A stretch of DNA of 64,000 nucleotides from Planctomycetota bacterium (GTDB lineage Bacteria; Planctomycetota; J058): the NCBI GenBank assembly GCA_023954375.1, contig JAMLIC010000051.1, forward strand, positions 1-64,000, written 5' to 3'. Both the position numbers and the translations under genes were made by a program. Of the stretch, positions 8,472 through 16,088 are shown one piece after another. The notes beneath the pieces were generated by a model, which was not told the DNA's origin, ran no database searches, and saw only the letters and a program-made list of their open reading frames with translations. Every line of letters begins with the position of its first letter. Positions within the stretch are counted from its first letter, which is position 1.

Positions 8472-9366
8472 GTTTGTTGATCGTGGGCGTCGAGCCCGCG
8501 GTCATGCTCGCGCCGCCGGTCGTGGTGTAGCTGCGGCCGCTGGTCGCGCCGACCGCCGAGACGGCGCACGAGGCCGACACCGAGCCCTCGGGGAGCTCGT
8601 TGCTGAACGCCGCCAGGAAGCGGACGGTCGTGTTCGCGCCGACCGCGAGGGTCGTCGCCGGCTCCTGCATGATGTAGTTCAGCGCGTGCGGGCTGTGGGT
8701 GCCGAAGTCGAGCGCGCGGTTGGTGATCGCGATCGACTGGATCGGCTCCTGGGTCATGTTCGTGATCGTCGCCTGGAGCTCGACGCCGCTCTGACCCGGG
8801 TAGACGTTGTTCCAGGCGCCGGCGAGCGGCCCGATCTGCCCGACCGTGACCTGCAGGCCCTGGTTGTGGTAGTAGGTCAGCTCGTCGTGCGTGGCCGAGC
8901 CGTCGGCCGTGCCGTCGGTGCTGGCGACGCCGCCCGGGTTGACGACCTGGACGATCACCGTGCCCTCACCGTTGTTCCCGAGGATCGGGGACGCGGGCAG
9001 GGCGATGATGTCGATCCGGCTCTGGTCGTGGAACTGGACGTTCGCGGCCGGGATGGCGAGGAAGCCGCCGCCGAACGAGTCGACGCCCGCGATGCTGGTG
9101 TCGAACTGGAGGGCGCCCTTCGGGCGCAGGCGGACCTGGGCGCCGGCGAGGAAGTCGTCGCCGCGGATCTGGAGGCGGATCGGGTTGCCGGTCGGGTCGT
9201 TCCCGTCCGTCATCGCCGCCTGGGTCGACAGGCCGGTGATGGTCGGCACGCTGGTGCCGCCGATGATCGTGGTCTTCTTGCTGCCGCTGCAGCCAGCGAG
9301 GCCGCTGGCCGCGCTCGTCACGGCGAGCGCTCCGAGGAGCATCATTCGAGTTCGAGTCGATGACAT
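8398..9366 (-). CDS. Giant surface lipoprotein, N-terminal part before the frameshift
   Basis: Starts at ATG 9366 with a G-rich Shine-Dalgarno (GGGAGGGGGG) about 8 bases upstream. Residues 1-25 are a lipoprotein signal peptide with lipobox LAGC. After the Cys comes SGSKKTTIIGGTSVPT, similar to the start of the lipoprotein at 16089 (TIILGG). The next ~270 residues are beta-rich with Ig-like features (for example IQSIAITNRALDFG). The native sequence ends at about 8476 with TPTIN; beyond that the frame turns into Arg-rich nonsense to a stop at 8398, while the sense sequence continues one frame away (NTRGGNNARAAIAAG). Removing one base of the TTT at 8473-8475 would restore one lipoprotein of roughly 1,600 residues. 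Either a real inactivating mutation or a sequencing error. Confidence 0.75.
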   Translation of the reverse strand: MSSTRTRMMLLGALAVTSAASGLAGCSGSKKTTIIGGTSVPTITGLSTQAAMTDGNDPTGNPIRLQIRGDDFLAGAQVRLRPKGALQFDTSIAGVDSFGGGFLAIPAANVQFHDQSRIDIIALPASPILGNNGEGTVIVQVVNPGGVASTDGTADGSATHDELTYYHNQGLQVTVGQIGPLAGAWNNVYPGQSGVELQATITNMTQEPIQSIAITNRALDFGTHSPHALNYIMQEPATTLAVGANTTVRFLAAFSNELPEGSVSASCAVSAVGATSGRSYTTTGGASMTAGSTPTINKHARRQQRARRHRGGHRRRHRDQLA

Positions 9367-9831
9367 CTCGTGTCCCCCCTCCCCTTTCTTTGTCCTGTGT
9401 CGCCGCCGTCCTGCCCATGTTGCGGCTGCGACGGTGGTCGTGCTTAGCGAACCAGCCGAGGATGCGACGGAGCGTTCTACTTGATCGCTCCGCGAAAACG
9501 CAAGGGCCCTCACAGTCTTTGATTTCGCGAACCGAGGCCCGTGGATGAGCGCGTCGTAAGCGCTGAAAAACGACCCCCGACTGCCAGTTCTCCGGCAGTG
9601 CTCGGCCGGCTGTTGCGGGTTCTTCGGCAGGACAGCGACCCTGGCGCTGGAGGCCGTGCTCAAGGCCCACCCGCCAGCGCTCGGGACCTGGACGGAGGAG
9701 CGCAGGCTGTTTGGAAGGAGTTTGGCGCCCTAACAGCCGCCGTGGAGAGACCTTGCCGCCGGACCACGAGCGGAGTTCGGGCCGCGCACGTATGCTGCCA
9801 GAACGCAGGGGGGAACCGGTGGCGTAAGGAC
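9367..9831. other. Intergenic region between divergent genes
   Basis: 465 bases without a convincing gene. It should hold the promoters of the minus-strand lipoprotein and the plus-strand VWA gene. Visible elements: TATGCT at 9791; an inverted repeat GGAGCG/CGCTCC at 9471-9476 and 9486-9491; and ACTGCC/GGCAGT around 9579-9598. GC content dips around 9470-9540. Confidence 0.5.
9791..9796 (+). promoter_or_regulatory. TATGCT -10 box of the second VWA gene
   Basis: Followed by a leader with GCAGGGGGG and GTAAGGACATG that parallels the leader of the paralog at 3192. The box-to-start distance is about 40 bases in both genes. Confidence 0.35.
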
Positions 9832-10605
9832 ATGCACGCGGTTCTGCTCGCGGCCACGTTCGTGTTGTTTCAGGTCGACCTCGGCCTGCCGCACCAGCCG
9901 GACCTGGACCTGCCCGTCCGCCCCGAGAACTACGACCCGACGCTCCGGCCGCCGGCTCCGTCGCCGCCGCCCACCGAGCATGAGGATCCGCGGGACGAGC
10001 CGCCGCCGGTGTTCTACGGGGAGGAGATCCCGACCGAGAGCGCGTCGCTGGTGTACGTCCTCGACTTCTCCGGGTCCATGAGTTACGGCGGGCGGGTGGA
10101 CACCGCGAAGGCGGAGTTCCGCCGCTCCGTCAATGAGCTCCCGCCGACCTTCCGGCTCAACGTGGTCATCTACGACTGTTCGATCGTGAGCTGGGCGGAC
10201 CGCTCGAGGCCTGCCACGCCCGACGCCAAGGCCGACGCGATCCGGTGGGTCGAGTCGATCCACCCGAACGGCGGCGGCACGGCGACCGGGCCCGCGGTCG
10301 CCCTCGGGCTCGCCGAGAAGGAGAACCTCGCCGTCGCGCTGCTCACCGACGGGGACCCGAACTGCGGGGCCGGCGGCCACGAGGGGCACAGGGCCATGAT
10401 CCGCCAGGCCAACTCGCAGGGCGCGGTGATCACGGTCTTCGGGATCGACGCCTGGGGCGAGTACCGGGTCTTCTGCCAGAACGTCGCGGCCGACTCGGGC
10501 GGCACGTACTTCGACGTGCCGTCCGGCCCGCCGCCGGCGCCGGCGCCGCCGGCGAACGCCGCAGCCGCCAAGGCCGGGGGCGCCGCCGACAAGACCGGCA
10601 TGTGA
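9832..10605 (+). CDS. Secreted von Willebrand factor A domain protein (paralog 2)
   Basis: 257 residues from ATG 9832, chosen because the alignment with the gene at 3192 starts here. Signal peptide at residues 1-17 (HAVLLAATFVLFQVDL), linker with DEPPPVFYGEEIP, and a VWA domain with MIDAS motif DFSGSM, Thr segment GTATGPAVALGL and LLTDGDPNCG. It differs from paralog 1 by a C-terminal Pro/Ala tail of about 30 residues. The same Cys pattern is kept, supporting an extracytoplasmic location. Its stop codon lies inside a possible GTG start (10602) for the diguanylate cyclase frame, so the two may be co-transcribed. Confidence 0.85.
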   Translation: MHAVLLAATFVLFQVDLGLPHQPDLDLPVRPENYDPTLRPPAPSPPPTEHEDPRDEPPPVFYGEEIPTESASLVYVLDFSGSMSYGGRVDTAKAEFRRSVNELPPTFRLNVVIYDCSIVSWADRSRPATPDAKADAIRWVESIHPNGGGTATGPAVALGLAEKENLAVALLTDGDPNCGAGGHEGHRAMIRQANSQGAVITVFGIDAWGEYRVFCQNVAADSGGTYFDVPSGPPPAPAPPANAAAAKAGGAADKTGM

Positions 10606-10700
10606 CCCTGGCGCGCCGGGCCCTCCCCTGCCACAACGAGGGAGCGCGGCGCGGGCAGGCCTCGTCGCGCCGTAACCATCGCGGCGGCGGGGCGGCGGCT

Positions 10701-12746
10701 TTGGCCCAGCTCATCATCGTCGAGGGCGAGAACCGCGGGAAGAGCTTCGAGCTGAAGCGGCCCACGGAGACGCTGGGCCGCGCGGCCGACAACACGATCG
10801 TCATCAACGATCGGCGGGTGTCGGGCAACCACGCCGAGATCGTCAGGACGAAGACCGGCTACGAGATCAAGAACCTCGACCGGACCAAGGCGATCCTGGT
10901 CAACGGCGAGGTGTTCAAGCAGACCCGCCTGCAGCACGGCGACTGGGTCACGATCGCCGACACGACCTTCGTCTTCTCGGAGGACTCGGAGCCGCAGCTC
11001 GACCGGCTCGAGCTCCAGTCGATCGACACCGACGACCTGCTCCGCTCGCAGATCCACGGCCGGCGCAAGGGCTTCGAGGACGCGGACTCGGTGATCGAGT
11101 CGCTCGACCGCAGCAACGTCGTCGACCAGCGCTTCAAGCTGCTCCTGCGGCTCGTCAACCGGCTCAGCGCCACGCTCGACCTGCAGCGGCTGTGCGACAA
11201 GCTGGCCGAGCAGCTGTGCGAGGCCTTCGAGGCCGACCGCGTGGTCGTCCTCACCATGGAGGACGAGCGGCGCCTCAAGCCGGTCGCCACGCGCTCGCGC
11301 CGGGACGCCGACGACGAGACCTACGCGCCGTCGCGCACGGTGATCCGCGAGGTCCTCAACACGAAGGAGGGCGTCCTCTGCACGGACGCCGTGGACGACG
11401 AGCGCTTCCTCTCCGGCAAGTCGCTCGTGGACAGCAACGTCCGCTCGTTCATGTACGTCCCCTGCGTCCACCACTCGCGGATCGTGGCGATCCTGCAGGT
11501 CGACAGCTCGCGCGAGCGCTCGTTCAAGGAGGCCGACCTCGACCTGCTCTCGGGGATCGCGCAGTTCGTGGCCGTGCTGATCGAGAACTGCAAGGTCTAC
11601 CGCAAGGGGCGGGAGTACAACCAGCAGCTCTTCCACCTGTCGCGCGCCACGCAGCGCCTGTCGTCGATCCTCGACCGCGACCAGATCCTGCGCGAGGTGG
11701 GCCAGATCGTCACGCGCCTGCTCGGCTGCACGAAGGCGGGGATCCTCCTCCTCCACGACGACGGCCGCCTTCACCTCGAGTCGGTGCAGGGGATGACCAA
11801 GGAGGTGTGGGGGGCGATCAAGAAGGAGAACACGGAGATCGGCGAGCGCTTCTGCCGCAAGGTGGTCGAGGACGGGCGGCCGCTCCTGGTGCAGGACATC
11901 AAGGAGCTCGGCTACGAGCCGAACGCCCGCTACGCGACGCGCTCGTTCCTGATCGTGCCGATCGCGTCGAAGACGCAGATGCCCTCGGGCGAGGAGGTCA
12001 CGAAGGTCCTGGGCGTGATCACGGTCACCGACAAGTCGGAGACGAAGTCCATGGCCCGGACGTTCTCCGGCAACGACCAGAAGATCCTGGACATCCTCGC
12101 CGGGCAGCTGGCGATCGCGCTCAAGAACGCCGAGCTCTACGAGAAGGCCACGGTCGACGGCCTGACGAAGGTCTACCTGCGCCGCCACTTCGAGCAGCGG
12201 CTCGAGGAGAACCTGCAGGAGTGCGCGCAGAACGCCATGCCGCTGTCGCTCCTGATCCTCGACATCGACCACTTCAAGCACACGAACGACACCTACGGCC
12301 ACCAGGCCGGCGACGAGGTGCTCAGGACGCTCGGCGCGCTGCTCAAGCGCTGCGTGCGGCCGCAGAACGACACGGTGGCGCGCTACGGCGGCGAGGAGTT
12401 CACCGTGATCCTGCCCGGCGCCGACGGCGCGCTGGCGCAGAAGGTCGCCACGCGGATCCTGCGCGCGGTCGAGACCGAGCGCTTCCAGATCGGCGACGAC
12501 CGCGAGATCCAGAAGACCACCTCGATCGGGATCGCCACGGTCATGCCGGGCGAGCGCGAGACGATGGCCCGGCTGATCAAGAAGGCCGACTACGCGCTCT
12601 ACGAGGCGAAGGAGACGGGGAGGAACCGCGTCGTCCGCTGGAGCGACGAGCTCCTGCAGAAGCTCCGGCGCTCGGCCAGCGCCCGCGTGCGCCGCGAGGG
12701 CGAGCCGGGCGAGTCGGAGCACGGGGGGGCGGCGCTGCCGGGGTAG
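10701..12746 (+). CDS. FHA-GAF-GAF-GGDEF diguanylate cyclase
   Basis: 681 residues from TTG 10701; an in-frame GTG at 10602 would add a low-complexity stretch. Order: FHA domain (about 3-93, with LGRAADNTIVI and RVSGNHAEI), two GAF domains (about 150-290 and 310-475), GGDEF domain (about 485-640). The cyclase has DIDHFKHTNDTYGH and the active-site signature RYGGEEF, so it should make cyclic di-GMP from GTP. The inhibitory I-site (RxxD five residues before GGEEF) is not canonical: the sequence is RPQND, with Arg one position too far upstream. The FHA domain should bind a phosphothreonine partner, plausibly a product of the neighbouring kinases. No membrane segment, so cytosolic. Confidence 0.88.
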   Translation: MAQLIIVEGENRGKSFELKRPTETLGRAADNTIVINDRRVSGNHAEIVRTKTGYEIKNLDRTKAILVNGEVFKQTRLQHGDWVTIADTTFVFSEDSEPQLDRLELQSIDTDDLLRSQIHGRRKGFEDADSVIESLDRSNVVDQRFKLLLRLVNRLSATLDLQRLCDKLAEQLCEAFEADRVVVLTMEDERRLKPVATRSRRDADDETYAPSRTVIREVLNTKEGVLCTDAVDDERFLSGKSLVDSNVRSFMYVPCVHHSRIVAILQVDSSRERSFKEADLDLLSGIAQFVAVLIENCKVYRKGREYNQQLFHLSRATQRLSSILDRDQILREVGQIVTRLLGCTKAGILLLHDDGRLHLESVQGMTKEVWGAIKKENTEIGERFCRKVVEDGRPLLVQDIKELGYEPNARYATRSFLIVPIASKTQMPSGEEVTKVLGVITVTDKSETKSMARTFSGNDQKILDILAGQLAIALKNAELYEKATVDGLTKVYLRRHFEQRLEENLQECAQNAMPLSLLILDIDHFKHTNDTYGHQAGDEVLRTLGALLKRCVRPQNDTVARYGGEEFTVILPGADGALAQKVATRILRAVETERFQIGDDREIQKTTSIGIATVMPGERETMARLIKKADYALYEAKETGRNRVVRWSDELLQKLRRSASARVRREGEPGESEHGGAALPG

Positions 12747-12752
12747 CGCGCC

Positions 12753-15700
12753 TCAGCGGTCGCGCGCCGCGGCGGCGGCGCGGCGGGCCTGCTCGGCCCG
12801 GCACTGGGCGAGGTGCTCGCGCCAGGTCGGCGCGAGGTCCGACGCGGGGGCCCGCCGGAGCGCCTCCTGGAGGTCCGCGATCGGGCCGGCGGGGTCTTCG
12901 TCGAGCTGCGCGCGCCAGCGGGCGCGCTCGGCCCACGCCTCCGCGACGCTCGGGTCGAGCGCGAGGGCGCGGTCGAGGTCCGCCACCGCCTCGGCGAACG
13001 CATGCTCGCTCGCGTGCGCCTCGGCGCGCCGCCGGTAGTCGGCCGCGTTGTCCGGCGCCAGGTCGAGCGCGCGGGTGAGGTCCCAGATCGCGCCCCAGCT
13101 GTCGCCGCGCTGGAGGCGCAGCACCCCGCGTGAGCTCCAGAGGACGGGCTCGAGCGGTGTGAGGTCGAGCGCCTCCGTCAGGAGGCGGTAGGAGCCAGCG
13201 AGGTCGCCGCTCCGGAAGGCGTCCCTCGCGGCGCGGAGGAGCGGCCTGGAGCGGGCGGGGTCGGGGGGCGTGTCGGGGAGCGGCGTGTCTCGGGGGACCA
13301 GGACGTAGCGGAAGCCCACCACAGGGTCCCTGAACTCGATCGGCGCGGTCGAGCGGTGCGTCACGGTCGAGTGCACCATTGCCTGGGAGGCCCCGAGGTC
13401 ACCCCCGAACACGACGACGCGCGGAATCGACTTGTGCTCGTGGTCGTCGTCGGTGAACTCGGCCCGCGAGCCAGCCAGGGCGAGCAAGCCGAATGGCGAC
13501 GTGTCGGCGGCGAACCCGCTACTCTGCGTCGCATCACTTGACTCGGAACAGTAACAGAAGGACCCATCGAAGGTACGGCCCCATGGATACGGCCACGGCA
13601 ACTCTCCGCGCGTGGCGCGATGGGACTCCGCCAAACGAGGGAGCCGGGCGACGTAGGGGACACGAGCGCGCGCGAGCTCGTCGGTCAGCCAGCGGACGAA
13701 GGCGCGGGCATGATCCCGGGTGATCCCGAAGATCGGTTCGCTCCGCAGGTCGGGCCGGAACAGTTCCTCGATCGGCCCGATCCAGCCCTTGGGCAGGAGC
13801 GCCGGGGAGGCGCCCGTGGCCTGGAGGAAGGCCCGCCACTCGGCCCGGGACACCTCGCGGGTGCGCATCAGCCTGTCCTCGACCTCGGCCTGCGGCTCGA
13901 GGAGGGGTCCCCAGCGGGCTGGCCCGCCGGGCACCCACCGCACCAGGCCTCGCGCGGGTCCGAGGGGCGCAGCCGCCGGGAGGTCGAGCGCGACGCTGCG
14001 CCGGTCCCCTCGGCGAAGGAACAGGGGGAGGCGCCCCTCGAGACGCCCTTCCGCGGCGAGCTCGACCAGGTACTCGCCAGCAGGGAGGTCGACCCGCAGC
14101 GGCGTCACGGCGGTGAGCAGCGGCGCTCCGGCGATCATCCGGCCCTCCGTCGGGTCCTCCACATACCGGCGAACCGCGACCTGCGCCGCCGGCTCACAGG
14201 TCAGCTCGAGCAGGGCAGGCTGGAGCGCCGCGGCGAGGGCGCCGCCACCGGCGCGGTCCGCCGCCGCGGCCTGCGCGAACAGCGCCTCCGCGGCGTCCGG
14301 GTCCTGCTCCTCGAGGCGCCGCGCCTGGGTGACGAGGAGCGCGGCGCGGAGCGCCTCGATCTCCGGGCCAGGCGCCGCGGCGGCCGCCTGCGCCAGGGCG
14401 CGCTCACAGTCCTGGCGCGCCGCCTCCGCCTCCCGGTTCGCCGCGTCCGCCTGTCGGCGCGCCTCGGCCCGGGCCCGCTTCTCCGGGCTCTCGGCGAACG
14501 GGACCGCCGGCTCGATGCGCGCGTCCAGGTCGCGCGCGGCCGCCCGGTGCTCGTCCGCGCGCCCGAGCGCGCCGTGGTAGCGCCTCAGCGCGACCTCGGC
14601 GGCCGCCAGGTGGGTCCGACGTCGGAGCTCCTGCCGGGCGGCGCGGGCCCGCTCCGCGAGCTCGGGCGTGGCGGCCGTCGCGATGAGTCCCGTCAGCGCC
14701 TCCTCGGCAGCCGGCGCGGGGTCGTCCGCGAGCGCGGCCTCGATCGCGGCCGCCTGCGCCGCGCGTCGCGCCGCCCCGGCCTGGAGGACGAGGCCGGTCG
14801 CCGTCGAGGCGGACACCCCGCAGAGGCCGACCGCGACGAGGACGGCCCTGCGATGGCGCCGGACGATCCGGCGGAGCCGGCCCACCCGACCGGGCCGACG
14901 GGCGACGACCGGCTCGTCCGCGAGCACCCGCGCCAGGTCCAGGGCGAGGGCCTGGGCGGTCGCGTAGCGCTCGCCGGGCGCGCGCGCGAGGCACGTGGCG
15001 ACGACCGTCTCCAGGTCCTCCGGGAGCTCCGGCCGCAGGCGGCGGAGCGGCGGCGCGTCCCCCTCGAGGGCCGCCCGGAGGACGAGCAGCGCCGGCCCGT
15101 CGAAGGGCGGGGCGCCGGTCAGGGCCTCGTGCAGCGTCGCGCCGAGGGCGTACACGTCGGACCGGGCGTCGGCGCCGCTCCCGGTGATCTGCTCGGGCGC
15201 CATGTAGGCCAGGGTCCCGATCATCGCGCCCCGGTCGGCGGTGAGGCGGGTCTGGGCGGCGGCGTCGAGCGCGACCCCGAAGTCCGTCAGGTGGGGCCGA
15301 CGCCGGGCGTCGATCAGGATGTTCGCCGGCTTGACGTCCCGATGCACCACCCCGACGTCGTGGCACGCCTGCAGGGCCTCGGCGAGCGTCCGCCCCCAGG
15401 TCACGACCTCGCGCCAGTCGCCCGGCGCCGACGCCAGGACGCGGGCGAGGCTCTGCCCAGGGACGTACTCCATGACGAGGTAGGGGCGGCCGGCCGGGTC
15501 CAGGCCAGCGTCGTGCAGGGGCACGACCGCCGGATGGCGCACGCGGGCCATGGCCTTGGCCTCGCGCGCGAAGCGCGCCAGGAGCCGGGTGGCCTCGCTC
15601 CCGGCCAGGCGCTCGGGGTGCACCACCTTGACCGCCACCTCCCGCCCGAGGACCCGGTCGTGCGCGCGGTAGACGGCGCCCATGGCGCCTGCGCCGACGC

Positions 15701-15977
15701 GGTCGGTGAGGGTGAGCCGGTGGTTGACGAACGGGAGCCGCGGGTCGGCGCGGCCGGGAGGACTCGGGGCGAGGCCAACCTCGGCCAGGAGCGCGGAGAC
15801 GGCCGCCGGGGCGACGCCGCCGAGCCGGACGAGGACGTCCTCGGCCGGAGCGGGCTCGAGCGCGCCCTCGGCGTCGTAGTAGCGGAGGATCGGGTCCAGC
15901 GCGGCGTCGTCGAGCAGGCCGCGCCGGTGCGCCTCCAGGGCGAGACGGATCCCTTCCGCGACGGGCCGGGGGAACAT
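12753..15977 (-). CDS. Membrane Ser/Thr kinase with SUMF1/FGE-like and TPR modules (paralog A)
   Basis: 1,074 residues. Residues 1-60 are a helical N-terminal module shared with the kinase at 23138 (LALEAHRRGLLDD, YYDAEGA, RLGG). Kinase domain about 88-350: glycine loop GAGAMG, Lys117, HRDVKPAN with Asp213, DFG Asp232, APEQ; all catalytic residues are present. One membrane span at about 379-398. Outside: helical/coiled region, a PEGA-like beta segment (620-665), an FGE/SUMF1-like (C-type lectin fold) domain at about 680-895, and TPR-like helices at 905-1045. The FGE part lacks a convincing catalytic Cys pair and has a degenerate core, so it is more likely a binding or sensing domain than an enzyme. 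DNA encoding it (about 13300-13620) is visibly less GC-rich. Confidence 0.85.
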   Translation of the reverse strand: MFPRPVAEGIRLALEAHRRGLLDDAALDPILRYYDAEGALEPAPAEDVLVRLGGVAPAAVSALLAEVGLAPSPPGRADPRLPFVNHRLTLTDRVGAGAMGAVYRAHDRVLGREVAVKVVHPERLAGSEATRLLARFAREAKAMARVRHPAVVPLHDAGLDPAGRPYLVMEYVPGQSLARVLASAPGDWREVVTWGRTLAEALQACHDVGVVHRDVKPANILIDARRRPHLTDFGVALDAAAQTRLTADRGAMIGTLAYMAPEQITGSGADARSDVYALGATLHEALTGAPPFDGPALLVLRAALEGDAPPLRRLRPELPEDLETVVATCLARAPGERYATAQALALDLARVLADEPVVARRPGRVGRLRRIVRRHRRAVLVAVGLCGVSASTATGLVLQAGAARRAAQAAAIEAALADDPAPAAEEALTGLIATAATPELAERARAARQELRRRTHLAAAEVALRRYHGALGRADEHRAAARDLDARIEPAVPFAESPEKRARAEARRQADAANREAEAARQDCERALAQAAAAAPGPEIEALRAALLVTQARRLEEQDPDAAEALFAQAAAADRAGGGALAAALQPALLELTCEPAAQVAVRRYVEDPTEGRMIAGAPLLTAVTPLRVDLPAGEYLVELAAEGRLEGRLPLFLRRGDRRSVALDLPAAAPLGPARGLVRWVPGGPARWGPLLEPQAEVEDRLMRTREVSRAEWRAFLQATGASPALLPKGWIGPIEELFRPDLRSEPIFGITRDHARAFVRWLTDELARARVPYVARLPRLAESHRATRGELPWPYPWGRTFDGSFCYCSESSDATQSSGFAADTSPFGLLALAGSRAEFTDDDHEHKSIPRVVVFGGDLGASQAMVHSTVTHRSTAPIEFRDPVVGFRYVLVPRDTPLPDTPPDPARSRPLLRAARDAFRSGDLAGSYRLLTEALDLTPLEPVLWSSRGVLRLQRGDSWGAIWDLTRALDLAPDNAADYRRRAEAHASEHAFAEAVADLDRALALDPSVAEAWAERARWRAQLDEDPAGPIADLQEALRRAPASDLAPTWREHLAQCRAEQARRAAAAARDR

Positions 15978-16031
15978 GCCCCCGTCCTACGCCATGCCGG
16001 AGCCCCCTGCCAGTGCACTGCGTACAAAGCA

Positions 16032-16063
16032 GAACGGCGGGTGGCCGAAGCCACCCGCCGTTC
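16032..16063 (-). terminator. Hairpin terminator after the lipoprotein gene
   Basis: GAACGGCGGGTGGC, CGAA loop, GCCACCCGCCGTTC: a perfect 14-bp stem with a stable CGAA tetraloop, 25 bases after the stop of the minus-strand gene at 16089. Confidence 0.72.
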
Positions 16064-16088
16064 GTGCGTGACGGAACCTGCTTGCTGG

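Noticed and set aside
4410..8480. A 1,356-residue plus-strand open frame opposite the giant lipoprotein
   Set aside because: Its translation is a uniform Arg/Ala/Asp/Val mixture with no strand or motif pattern, while the minus strand has a lipoprotein signal, beta-repeat units and terminators. It is an antisense shadow caused by high GC.
8465..8485. Programmed ribosomal frameshift in the lipoprotein
   Set aside because: There is no slippery heptamer (the sequence is CAACAAACACG) and no obvious stimulatory hairpin. Mutation or sequence error is simpler.
12753..15977. A catalytically active formylglycine-generating enzyme fused to the kinase
   Set aside because: The SUMF1-like fold is recognisable, but the expected active-site Cys arrangement and GNVWEW-type core are degenerate and no sulfatase gene is nearby.
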